A stretch of DNA of 64,000 nt from Hyaloscypha bicolor E (Eukaryota > Ascomycota > Leotiomycetes > Helotiales > Hyaloscyphaceae), in contig NW_020194555.1 of assembly GCF_002865645.1 (NCBI RefSeq), positions 2,878,288-2,942,287 on the forward strand, given 5' to 3'. This document shows positions 37,563 to 48,218 of the stretch, piece by piece. Within the stretch, counting starts at the first letter, position 1. Each line of letters opens with the position of its first letter. The notes under the pieces are model-generated. The model had not been told where the DNA came from. It worked only from the letters and a program-made list of their open reading frames with translations, and ran no database searches. Position numbers and translations under genes: made by a program.

Positions 37563-38144
37563 GAGAAATGTAGCGTTACAAGCAAGTTTGAAATGGAAAG
37601 GGGAAGGGTGAAGGGTGCATTGGATGGATCGGTGTTACGGGTCATGGATTACGGTTGTTTTGAGTTACGTATGAGTTGGATTATATATTTTTGTCAGCAC
37701 TTGAATGGTGCCGTTCATAGAAGCTTATCAAGCAGAGAAGCTGCTGTAGATTGGAGGGGCATGGAAAGGAAGGGTAGAATTTGAAGTCTGGCGTCTCCGT
37801 GAGAGATCGAAGAGAAGGACTATGTAGAGTCCTTATGACCAGCACCCTGTTCTAATGCTATTAATCTTTTCATTCTCAATTCCTTTGATGACTCGTCGAT
37901 CAATTTCAATAGCTGTAAACAACGCTTCGAAAAGGGGTATTGGAGGGATAATCATGTGACACCCCTGGTCCGGCTTGAGCTCGGCTAAAAAAAAGTATTT
38001 TGCTCGAGAAGATCTTCGAAGCTCTGCGAAAGGAACCCAAGACCATTTTCTCCCTCACGCACCTCACGCCCTTTAACGACTCCACTGAACCAATCCATTA
38101 TTACGTGCAATTGACTCAACGCAACAGCTTCAGAGCCCTCCAAA
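37563..38144. other. intergenic
   Basis: A 582-bp gap between kinase and hsp10. Contains GAAGATCTTCGAAGCTCTGC near 38008, an inverted GAA/TTC arrangement that could be a heat-shock element for hsp10; this is inference from a weak match. Confidence 0.35.
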
Positions 38145-38787
38145 ATGGTAAGTCCTCCACTTAATTCCCTCCAAATCCGAAGCTTTACAAATCAGTTCAT
38201 GGCAACACTCATGTCCTGCTCTGTACCATAGCTCTCGCCGTCCTCACCCTGCATTCTTCTCCCGGGCACAAATACTGATGATTCCAATGAATAGTCTACA
38301 GCACTCAAATCCATCAAATCCCTCGCGCCGCTGCTCGACCGCGTCCTGGTTCAGCGTGTCAAGATGGAGGCCAAGACCGCGGGTGGCATCTACCTGCCAG
38401 AATCGAGTGTCAAGGAGCTGAACGAGGCCAAAGTCTTGGCGGTCGGTCCCGGCGGATTGGATAAGGATGGCAAGAGGGTTTCGTGTAGTGTAGCGCCAGG
38501 TGATAAGGTTTTGATTCCTCAGGTGAGTTGGGATGGTGTTTTGTTTATCCTCCGGGTCGGAGACGGGAATGGGGGAGCAGGATGTGAATGGATTCAGAGA
38601 CTTGGGGTGGTGATGATTCAAGGTGGACTTGTGCTGACAAGATTTTAGTATGGTGGATCACCAGTCAAGGTTGGAGATGAGGAGTACCACCTTTTCAGAG
38701 ACCATGAGTAAGTCAACATCACTCCCATCTTCGGCCCTCGGGGAATCTAACGATAATCGCAGTATCCTCGCAAAGATCAACGAATAA
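38145..38787 (+). CDS. hsp10: 10-kDa chaperonin Hsp10 (GroES), mitochondrial
   Basis: Co-chaperonin that caps the Hsp60 ring in the mitochondrial matrix. Four exons: 38145-38147 (the ATG alone), 38295-38522, 38649-38707 and 38763-38787, giving 104 residues, exactly family size. Protein reads M-STALKSIKSLAPLLDRVLV, then GGIYLPESSVKELNEAKVLA, the glycine-rich turn AVGPGGLDKDGKR, PGDKVLIPQ|YGGSPVKVGD and ends DILAKINE. The mobile loop (KTAGGIYLPE) that contacts Hsp60 is intact. Introns are 147, 126 and 55 bp. The intron straight after the initiator codon is the odd feature. Confidence 0.95.
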
Positions 38788-39347
38788 ACGACCAGCTATA
38801 CCGAATCACGAGAATGAGGGCAATGTACTATACATGTATCAAAACAAGCATAGCGAACAATGAGCAAGGGGAGTGATGGTGAAATTGTATAGAGGGGTGT
38901 GATTTTGGGGATGGATGAGATTTGCCTGTGCCATCTACCTTGGCCGGCGGTGTTGCTGGACTTTAAATGAATCTCCTCTCCAATTTTTGTTCCTGGTTCT
39001 AATGTATGCTCCCACGCTGTTTGGAATTGTAAGGCAAGATCTTCAAATAAGCCGGACTTCAGCTGATAGCAAGTACACTGGTATTTGATTCCATCCCAAA
39101 TTGGGAGCGATTCACTAATTTTAGTTTTCTTGATTCAGCGGCTTCTTTTCTTCATTGTCCAACCTGGAGTGGGGACAATGAAAACAGCAAATTTCAATTC
39201 AGTGTGTGGATTCGATTCAGAATGCCAATTTGATCCAAAGCAACAACATGATTTATGTTCAAGTATTTATACTGCTCGTTCACAACCTCCTTCCACCTCT
39301 CTTCCACCTCTGCCCATCTGTCTCCATCTTCTAAAGAGGACTCAACC
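38788..39347. other. intergenic
   Basis: A 560-bp gap carrying the hsp10 3' end and the AA9-like gene's promoter. Nothing else recognised. Confidence 0.35.
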
Positions 39348-41705
39348 ATGAAGATGCGCTCACTTGCTATTGTCCTATCTGCTCTTCAAGCAGTTATGGC
39401 ACAAACTCTGTTCAGTGACTTGATTGTCACTGATGTTGATCAGGGTGCTGGGGCTTGTATTCGCATGCCTCAGTACACAACAAATGCCACGGCCCCTGTG
39501 ACCGACCTCACCAGCCCTGATCTGGCTTGTGGTATGTCTGGCCGTGCTTGAGCTGTCGAAGCCGTATACCCCAAGGCAATCTGAGTCATTACTGATGTTC
39601 CATAGGATACAATGGGACCTTTGGTGTCTATCGAGTGTGCCGAGTCCAGCAAGGTGGTGTATTGACTTTCCAATTCAAGCAATATCCAGACAATTCGAAG
39701 CCCGGCGTTTAGACTCAAGCCACAAGGGACCTTGCAGTGTCTACATGAAATACGTCGACTCGGCCATCGCAGATCCTGGCGCGGGAAAAGGATGGTTCAA
39801 AATCTACGAAGAGGGCTATGACAAGAACGCATCACAGTGGTGCACGGATAACCTCATACAGAATAAGGGTTTGCTCTCCATTGTAGTACCTACCGAGCTC
39901 GCAGGCGGCTACTACCTCGTTCGACCCGAATTAATAACCCTTCAGCAAGCAGACAGTACGCCTTCGTTTTATACTGGCTGCGCTCAAATCTTTCTGGACT
40001 CCGGTCAAACAACCCTTCCGAAAGATGTTGTCAGTATACCGGGGTATATCAAGGCAGGCGACCCGGCCTTACAGTTTGATATCTCATCACCGATGTTACC
40101 GTACACAGTACCAGGACCAAACGTTTATCTCACTGACGTTTCGCCAATTATTCAACATCCTAGCCTGCCATTTCAGGGCGTGGGAGTTCTGCCTTCAAAT
40201 GTCGTCCTTACAAACGCCAATTGGTTTGGAATCGAATTGAGCCCGTACTCGACAGAAGAAGATTGCAAAAATGTAAGCCTATCCCTTAAACAACTGCCGA
40301 ATCTTTATTGACGAGAGGGCAGGCCACCGCATCATGCTACGACCAATCTACAGCTTGTATCTCCAGCTCGGGGCCAATCGGAACTTCTAATTGCAATATC
40401 TGGACCAAGAAATGCGATACGATGGAATCTAATTGTAATTCAGGGAATTACAACGGCCCTCCAGGTCAAGGCAAAAATTTGAATCCTACGCCTAGCTCAA
40501 TCCTCTACCCCAATACCCATGCTGCAACAGGCCAAAGAATCTCTACTGTCGCGGGTTCTCCCATGGCGCCTGCTTCCGTTATGAGTCCAGAATCGACGTC
40601 TAGTACTATTACCTCTGCCTCTGTTCCCTCTACTTCGGAGTCGGCAGTAGGATCCAGTCCCTCCGCATCTGTGCCTAGTTCTGCGAGATCCGCCTCTGTT
40701 TCGAGCACTGTGTCGTTGACAGCCGGTACTTCTACTTCCATCCATGTTTCGAAGACTCCAATAGCAGCACTGAGCACTGTTATATCTTCCGCAGCTTCCT
40801 CTACTTCGCAATCAGTACTTGGCACCATCATCTACTCATCTATCCCCAGCTCTTCCAGATCGACCTCTATTTCGAATACATCAGTATCACTACTTAGCGC
40901 TATCACTTTTCTGACTGTTTCGAGTACTTTTGTATCGACACCAAGCGCCACCCCGTCTATCCCTTATTCGACTGCTTCAAGTTCGCTACCCAGTACTTTA
41001 GCTTCTGCATCCATTCCGCCTCCTTCGTCACCAACACCCTCCACCATCGCATCAAAGTCTACTTCTACTGATAAAGGATCAGAACTGACGGTTACTTCTT
41101 CCTCCTCAAGACCCGGTACAACGGTCGAGGCTTCCAATATAATCACCTTCGCTTCTCTTTCAAATACTGTTGTAGCACCATCAAGCCCAGTCGCCTTTGC
41201 TGCAACATCTGTCACTACATCATCAACCCTCAGCACTGTCCCTTCTCCCTCCTCTAATATCAGTCCAACTACGTCGATAGCTAGCACATCTGCCACAAGC
41301 ACCCCTACATCTGTTTCCAGCCACTTGGGAAGTACATCTGTGGAAGTAACGACCATACTCTGGACACCATCTGCTCACCCCACCCTTCCGCCAGGCATTT
41401 CTGCATCCGCCCTGCTCCCACAGCCCGCCTCCTTGCCAGCGAATATCCCAACATACAGTCTAGCTCCGGGTGCAAAAATCTCGCCTGATGGAAAATACGG
41501 TCCCGAGGCAGGTTATACGTGCTTGGGAAACCAGAACGGTCCATGTTGCTCGGGCAACGGCTATTGCGGAGCGACGGAGGATTATTGTGGGAAGATGTAT
41601 TGCCAGCCACTTTGGGGGAATTGCGATGGTGCGACGAGCAACGTGAGATTGATTAGACATCGACATTGGCATCTGAATCGTGTTTATTGGGGCAGCAATG
41701 ATTGA
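39348..41705 (+). pseudogene. AA9-like polysaccharide monooxygenase with CBM18 domain, frameshifted
   Basis: Secreted protein gene. Exons 39348-39531, 39606-40272 and 40323-41705; about 744 residues if the frame were continuous. Signal peptide MKMRSLAIVLSALQAVMA, then QTLFSDLIVTDVDQG. AA9 hallmarks: SHKGPCSVYMKYVDSA (second copper histidine), GWFKIYEEGYDKNASQWCTD, GGYYLVRPELI and FYTGCAQIFLD (Gln and Tyr kept). A Ser/Thr-rich linker of about 270 residues leads to a chitin-binding CBM18 module (GYTCLGNQNGPCCSGNGYCG, EDYCGKMYCQPLWGNC; DNA about 41505-41630). Two defects: the residue after the signal peptide is Gln (CAA) where active AA9 enzymes need His, and one base is missing at about 39709, so TFQFKQYPDNSKPGV hits TAG at 39710-39712 while DSSHKGPC continues in the next frame. 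AA9 enzymes cleave cellulose or hemicellulose oxidatively; this one should be inactive. A sequencing error could explain the shift but not the Gln. Confidence 0.8.
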
Positions 41706-43400
41706 GAGTCTGGTTCTGTTGTTGTGGGCTTCGTGGAGAGTTGAGGTACTACGATTGTGGGACGTTGTTGAGCGTGAATTTGGATAAGGCGGTCTGGTGG
41801 GAAAAGCTGTCGCTCTGCCTGCCTGATTTTCTTGTGGAGTATCTGTACTCAGTCTTCTGAGAGGTGGTAGAAATATCTCCTCAACCTCAAAAGCTAAGTA
41901 AAGCAGTTCTGAGTATATCTGGCTTGCTGAGCCCCGTGGAGGTTAAATGTGTCGCCGTTCAGTGAAATTACTGAGGAGCAAGTACTCGTCGGACTTCCAA
42001 GACACAATTCGTATAAATGACTACTAAGTCACTGAGTCAGTGAGTTAGATCATGGGATTTTTGTTGCACATCTCAAGAGAATCGCCAACGCCTGATTGGC
42101 CGGCCAATAGCCTTGGTCAAAGGTCACCTTTGTTGGTTTCAAGTGAACTGCATTCACACTATTCCATTTCAATGGTGAGAAGACATGTAGATAGCGCAGA
42201 GTGACCACTAAACAATGCTAGATATCCAAGGATCCACGCAGAAGAGCTGAAAGAGTAGAAGTCCTCACATTCACACAACTGATCGATGTGAGCAGAAACT
42301 TGACAGTAAACCTTCAGACGGATATTTGACAATTCCTCCGAAAATGAACTTGAATGAATCCTTGAAGACCAGAGACTCCAAAGTTATGAGAAAGCTGAAT
42401 TTCCGGGTTTCTGGTGTGGCTGGTGTTTAATTCTTGTTGAGGCGCCTTGTGCCAGTAATAAGGCTTTGATGTCGTGTTTGCTTCCTTTTGTAGCAAGATC
42501 GTTCACTTTATATACAGGAGGTGATAGCGATGACTTCGGTTCCACCTACTACATTAGCACAGTCTTACAAATTTCCAACACTTGGGCGATTACTTCTGGG
42601 CTAAGAAAATTAGCTGTGGGGAAGAACCAGAAGGCAGGGGAGAGCTAAATAATTTGCCCTTGGTGCGACATTGAAAGGCTGGTCATATGACAAAACAATA
42701 GAGATTTTGGAACATTAGAGCTTAAATGTTTTAAGTATGAATCAAATGAGAGAGCCTATCATAAGCTAAAATAGTATGGATATCTGTCCTAATAGTTCAA
42801 GTGATATTGAAAGCTTACTTTTTCCCGTTCTGCCTCAAGAAAGCATAGTATTCTAAATCCGAGATATGGTGAATACACTTAGTGAGTTGGTGTATGAACT
42901 GCTGCTCGACTGCTGAATGACTCAAATTATTGGAGCAATCCATATCGGCATCACCAATGCAGCAGTGTCTATCTTGACAATGATATTTTTCATGTCCTAG
43001 CATCACGCGAACTTTGACCTCAAAACTGAATAAAGTGATCCACATTGAAGTGTAACCCTTCTGACTTGGAGAAGAATTCTACTTTCTCTGGAAACAAGCT
43101 CTCTACATGCCAAATGCTTCACTTGAAGCTAAAGGAAAAGGGGTCTGAATATTAGGAATTCTGAAATCTAAGAGGAGATACAACTTATCATTTGCTTATT
43201 CTTCCCGCTAAGTTCAACAAGCCCCTCTCTGATCCCTCGATCTATCCCTCTTTCAGTGATGGCCGAGAAAAGCACTACTAACTACTGTCCCAACCTCCTA
43301 AAATCAATGGATCCAACCATCTATTCCCAGAGTAGCAATGGCAAGTTCTTTCACTCCTCATCTCTAACAAACCGCAGCCTGTCAAAACCGTAAAACCAAA
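41706..43400. other. gene-poor AT-rich stretch
   Basis: 1.7 kb with no supported gene. Holds a 15-bp perfect palindrome centred on TGAGTCA at 42029-42043, a form of the Gcn4/AP-1 site, probably chance. Otherwise moderately AT-rich sequence without visible transposon ends. Confidence 0.4.
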
Positions 43401-44390
43401 TCAGCTCCCCCGGAACTTCTCTTTAGAAGTTCGAGGTAGCATCAAGCTTTTTTGATCCTTCACATCCACTATATCAAAGCGCTGCAAGAAGTACCACAAC
43501 GAGTGCGGCCGCCTGGGAGATGCCTCAAACACCAACCAGTCTTGAAGATCGAAGAAGTATCGCTGTCCACTACTACTGCTTCCTTCGCGATTTGGCCGAT
43601 TTGAATTGAAAGTCTCCCGCACCAACTACAAGTAGACCTTGTTCCAGAAAATAGAGGTGTTGTGGACCCGGAGAGCTGACCTTGAGGTGTGATTTACCAT
43701 TTGGCTTAACCTCTCCCAGTAGACTGAAGGCAACTGCTTTGCGAAACTGTGAGAGGGAAGGTCACAGCCTGGGGTAGGCCTCGAAAGCAGCAACTTGTAG
43801 AGCATGACCTCATGGTCGAAGTGAAGCTCTTGGATACGTCCTTCCTCTGCGCTGACTCGAGTATGCATAGAAACCAACTATTCAGCCTCTAGCTCTGACT
43901 TCAATGGCGCAGCTTCATTGAGAAAGTGCCTTCGGATAGCTTCGTTGCAGATCCTACCCGCACTGAGCTTGACGAAGTTGTGGAGGAATTGACATGATTG
44001 TGCGAGGTCGAGACAGTTTTTTGACGGAGGTTGCGATATGATCTTGAGCAGTGTCTCGGCCAGGAGGCTTGTCAGAATATCCTGTTGCACCGACCTTCGA
44101 TGTACCAACCGCTGAGGAAAATTGAGCCGCCGTTGTTCGGTACTAGTTGGGTGATTGAATAATGGTCGCAGTTCCGTTGATCGGATCGAGGAGGTGATTT
44201 GGGGACTGTGGTGTTGGTTGATGAAAGGTCGAGACCTCGAGGTTGACTCCAGGATTCTGCAGGTGAGGTGAATGCGAACAATTCGCTCTTCGAATATGCA
44301 TTGGGTCATTTGACCGCAAAGCGTGTTTAAATGCCCGCCTAAATGCTTCCAAGGATTTGATGCCACTTGACAGATGAGACAGACTTGCAC
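43401..44390 (-). pseudogene. F-box-like protein relic with two in-frame stops
   Basis: One continuous reading of about 330 codons interrupted by TAG at 43878-43880 and TAG at 43626-43628. Between stops the sequence still looks like a fungal F-box-type protein: LLAETLLKIISQPPSKNCLD, LAQSCQFLHNFVKLSAGRIC, NEAIRRHFLNEAAPLKSELE, then HTRVSAEEGRI, ALRVHNTSIFWNKVYL, QRYFFDLQDWLVFEASPRRP and HSLWYFLQRFDIVDVKDQKS. The frame ends in a third stop at 43401. Both internal stops read TAG-TTG-GT, and each is one C:G to T:A change from Gln or Trp. The first ~90 residues are less convincing. A third lesion may lie there, since no good start is seen. Confidence 0.55.
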
Positions 44391-44514
44391 ATTTCAGTCA
44401 TGGGCCTCGCTATCTGAAATAGGTAACTGTAAAAGGATGACTTGAATATGGGATTTTTCACATCTATGGTGGGTATCACACGCCCAAAATGCCTCTATGT
44501 CTCATTCTGTCGTA

Positions 44515-45806
44515 TCAAATCAACGTCCTGCCACTCCTGCCATGATTCTCTTCCTCTAGATCCAACTGAAGTACATCCTCTTCCTCTCTCTTCTTCCTCT
44601 CGAGCTCCAACTCATCAAGATCGTCCAACTCCTCACCAACAAGCAAGCCTTCAGATTCCTCGTTACCCGCCTCGCCATGCTCAGCCCTCGCCTGCTCATC
44701 CCCCTTTCCTTTCTCCTCGCCCTCTTCTCTCCGACCAATGATCACGTTGCCCGCGACCAACAACGCAGCACCCACAAACCAAAGCGGCGGTAGAGATTCA
44801 GAGAAGATCATCCAACCGAGAACAGCGGTGATCATGAAGTTTGACGAGGTATTGAGGATGCTGACTTGCGTTGTTGAAGTACCTCTGGCGAGAGCTTTGG
44901 TGAAGAGTGTCCACATTATGCCGTTGAAGATGAGATTTAGGCCGAAGAACATCTATTGAATACGATGATCAGAACTGAACTGATGCATAAAGACCTTGCA
45001 ATGAAGCGAAAGGGTGCATGATTAGTGCGAAAGAGGTATGTAGCCATCCGGTGTAAGTGAGTTGAAATCCTGGTCATTCCGGAGATGAGACGGAACAAGA
45101 ATAAAGAGTAGATGAGAAGAGAGAGAACATACAGCACGAACAACGACCTCAACACCTCCCTCGATATTTGATAAACCAATAAGATTCGCGACCCAGGTCG
45201 CAAAGCTAGTTGTAAGTTCTGTCGTGGTTCTGGGTATCAATCCAAGTCAGCCAACCGGGAGAGACGAGAATGTCACCTTCCGCCTGCACAGGTACCATAT
45301 CAACGGTGCAGGTACAGGTCTCAGGAAAAGGGACAATGTAAAGAGTCACTAGCCTTCGACCCTTCCATCAAACCTTTAGCTGAGAAGAAGTATATCTTCT
45401 CCTTCCGCTGATTTGCCGTAATCGGAACCGCGGAAAAGAGAAGTGAAATGACGTACAACTTAGCAAATACCCCGTTGAAAGCCGCGCATGCACCGCTGGC
45501 CAGCGCCAGAACAATCCATTGGCTCTTCCTGCTCAGATTCTCCATCTTCTTTGCCTGGTCGTCGTCCTCAGGTCTCTCTTCGTCAGAAGGATGATCTTGA
45601 GATGGCGGAGATGAGAGGTGTCGTTGAGATAAAGCAGCGTCGTCCCTGGCACCAAGCAGGGGTTGCCGCGGATCATCAGCCGCGTCCATTGTGGCGTGTC
45701 TGCTCGTTGATATTGCCCCTGTATTGGAGGATGCGGTGGGTTGCGTGGCACCTGGTGTGGTGGTCACGCTGTCTTTCTTGCTTTTAGGTGCTCGTTGGCG
45801 CAGCAT
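44515..45806 (-). CDS. TMEM42-like membrane protein of the drug/metabolite transporter superfamily
   Basis: Exons 45457-45806, 45133-45229 and 44515-44952 (introns 227 and 180 bp, larger than usual here) give 294 residues. A polar N-terminus of about 95 residues precedes SRKSQWIVLALASGACAAFN-GVFAKL, the first helix; TTELTTSFATWVANLIGLSN begins the loop; MFFGLNLIFNGIMWTLFTKA and LARGTSTTQVSILNTSSNFM, AVLGWMIFSESLPPLWFVGA and ALLVAGNVIIGRR supply the remaining helices. This is the short, half-size EamA-like arrangement of TMEM42. The C-terminal 60 residues are highly acidic with KKREEEDVLQLDLEEE. Substrate and membrane are unknown. Confidence 0.85.
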
Positions 45807-46475
45807 GTCTTCTGCTACGTGTTTGTTTGTAAAAGTGTACTATTGCTAGTTTGGTGCAGGGCGTTTAGACGAAGGTGATGCTAGGAGCAGCTTGTCTCGT
45901 ATTGTGTGAAGCGTGGATTGGGTGTGCTTGGTGAAGTGTGCTGGTATCAAGTTTTTAAGGGCGCGGGACGGAGCTCGGTTGTTGAGCGGCCCGAAGGATT
46001 GGTTTTAAGGGGTAAGAAAGGGCCTGAAACTGACTGGCATAATCTTGCCTTTACGTTGAATTCAGGTGCAGATGGAAAAGGCCTTCACATCTATTTGCAT
46101 GAGGACCTGCATATTAATCTCATTTTCATGGCTTCGTTGCGCCTTTACCCCGCGAGTCAGCCGCAAGTAGAGCAGAACGTGCTATAAGATCAGCGTTTTG
46201 ATTGACGGCAGTCTGTGATATCTTTTCCCAAGACGTATTGTCTCTATCTCTGGGTTCATTCTTTGCCTTGTCCTTGACCTTTATGAACGCCTCCTACCCG
46301 GAACACCGTACCATAACTCTGCCAGAGCCCTCATGTCACCATCTCACTTCTGAGGAATAATCGGTGACTCTAGAAAATGGCGCAGGCATATCGCGCATGA
46401 ATAAAGAACATCCTGCTGCAGCATAGAAGGCACTGCGATCCCAGATCGATAATGTAAGGTTGTGGAATGTCCTAG
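45807..46475. other. intergenic
   Basis: A 669-bp gap between the TMEM42-like start and the TFIIA stop. No gene seen. Confidence 0.4.
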
Positions 46476-46942
46476 CTATTGAGGATCTCCAGGCCGTTTG
46501 CTGTTGCAGCTCACGATCTTGACCTTGTCCGCCTGCACCGTCTGACTCGAGTTCTCCATCTTGAAAGTGACGTCCTTTATCAGGAAGGTCCAGACCTCGT
46601 CGCAGAAACGGTACGTATCAAGATGACCCTTTGCCCTGTTAGCCTCGCCGCTTCCCTTCTCCTCATTCCCCACCAGGGCCCACATACCTTGAACGTCAAC
46701 CTCGCCTTCACTTTATCGGCTAATACCTCAGTGATGCTGCGATCGAAGTTCGCCAGGATCTTCATCGCGAGTTGGGGCTCAATGCGACGCTCGCTGATCA
46801 AGTCGTCGAGGGTGTCCGTGAGCGCCATGCCGATGCTAAAGGTCTCTCAGTCAGTACATGGTAGCAAACCGGCTTGTAGAGCAAAGGCACAGTACCTGCT
46901 ACGGCGATAGAGCTCGTAAAAGGACTGTCCGGTCGCCGCCAT
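46476..46942 (-). CDS. toa2: transcription initiation factor TFIIA, small (gamma) subunit
   Basis: Small subunit of TFIIA, which stabilises TBP on promoters. Exons 46896-46942, 46688-46835 and 46476-46628 (introns 60 and 59 bp) give 115 residues. Protein: [92 protein letters not shown] and ending [15 protein letters not shown]. The N-terminal four-helix bundle and the C-terminal beta-barrel strands are both present. Divergent from the V-ATPase subunit gene across 218 bp. Confidence 0.97.
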
Positions 46943-47160
46943 GATGGTTGTGCTGGGGGCGAGACGACGTTGTAGAGTCGAAGTTCTTCTTTGTCGTGAA
47001 CTTCTTGATACACCAGATATGCCTGGAAGAATGAGTCAGCAGGCGCTAGTGAATTTGTGGAAGCCTAGCTCGGTTGAGCTTCGCGATGCTTGACAACCTT
47101 GAGCTGTCAAGACGACGATATCTCGAGATCACCAATCCGAAATCCAATTCTGGCGGCAAG
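46943..47160. promoter_or_regulatory. shared divergent promoter toa2/vma16
   Basis: 218 bp separate two start codons facing apart, so both core promoters must overlap or adjoin. No specific site assigned. Confidence 0.6.
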
Positions 47161-47965
47161 ATGAGTTTAAGATATGGAGTTGGTAGTGCTACCACGGCAT
47201 TGGCTGTAGTCGGAGCTTGTAAGATGAGGATTCTAGGTTAAAGACGAGACTGACCTTCGCAGATATGCTCTTTACTGGCGACGGAGAAGCTTTTAATGTA
47301 TGTTCAACGCTTGAAGACTGTGTGGGAATGGAGACTGATGTTGGGGCTAGGTCGGACAATTCCTCGAAGACGTATCACCTCACGCTTGGGCAAGTTTAGG
47401 CATCGGACTTTGCATTGGATTGTCAGTCGTTGGAGCTGCATGGTAAACACATCTCTTGCCCAACATATCTGTCTCTGATCAAATCACAGGGGAATCTTGA
47501 TAACAGGCTCATCGATTATCGGTGGTGGTGTCCGCGCCCCTCGCATCCGAACGAAGAACCTCATCTCCATCATCTTCTGCGAAGTTGTCGCCATTTACGG
47601 CGTCATCATGTCCATTGTCTTCTCGGCAAAGCTCAAATTCGTACAAGGGGATGCTCTGTATTCAGGAAGCAACTACTACACTGGATATGCGTTGTTCTGG
47701 GCTGGCTTAACAGTGGGGATGTGTAATTTGATCTGTGGTGTGTCTGTGGGGATCAATGGTAGTGGCGCAGCGCTGGCTGATGCTGCTGATCCGAGTTTGT
47801 GAGTTTCGATGAAGCCCTCGAATAGGGTGATCACTAATATTGCGCTGTAGATTCGTCAAGATTCTCGTCATTGAAATCTTCAGCTCTGTTCTCGGACTGT
47901 TTGGCTTGATCATCGGGTTATTGGTATCTTCCAAGGCTTTGGAGTTCCAAGGAGCAGATGGATAG
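47161..47965 (+). CDS. vma16: V-type ATPase proteolipid subunit c'' (Vma16)
   Basis: Proteolipid of the V0 proton-translocating ring of the vacuolar ATPase. Five exons (47161-47218, 47263-47297, 47351-47442, 47490-47798, 47851-47965) give 202 residues. Reads [100 protein letters not shown], ending [14 protein letters not shown]. The acidic residue in FCEVVAIYG is the proton-binding glutamate typical of c''. Introns are 44-53 bp, all GT-AG. Confidence 0.97.
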
Positions 47966-48218
47966 GGAAGATGAAAGGACTACGACTTGTTGGCGAACGA
48001 AGACATCCAAAGGGTTTGTCGTGTATATTGGCAAAGTGGTAGGGCGAGGCGTTCAGGTAGACATTAGGGCTTTGGAATGTTGCATTACAACGGATTGGTG
48101 CTGAGAACGTATGTATATTTCTAATGCGACGCAAGACCAGTTTGTACCGGCCCTTTTTTCATGCGATTAAGTTCCATGCTATCATAGTACAGAATGGAGC
48201 CGCCGGTCGAATCGTCTA

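Noticed and set aside
39654..39712. A 59-bp GT-AG segment that would restore the AA9 frame if spliced out
   Set aside because: It would delete a conserved beta-strand (VLTFQFKQYPDNSKPG), has several earlier AG sites and no good branch site near the acceptor. A one-base loss explains the data better, though transcripts could decide.
42029..42043. Palindrome centred on TGAGTCA resembling a Gcn4/AP-1 site
   Set aside because: It lies far from any start codon in a gene-poor stretch, and one match of this length is weak evidence.
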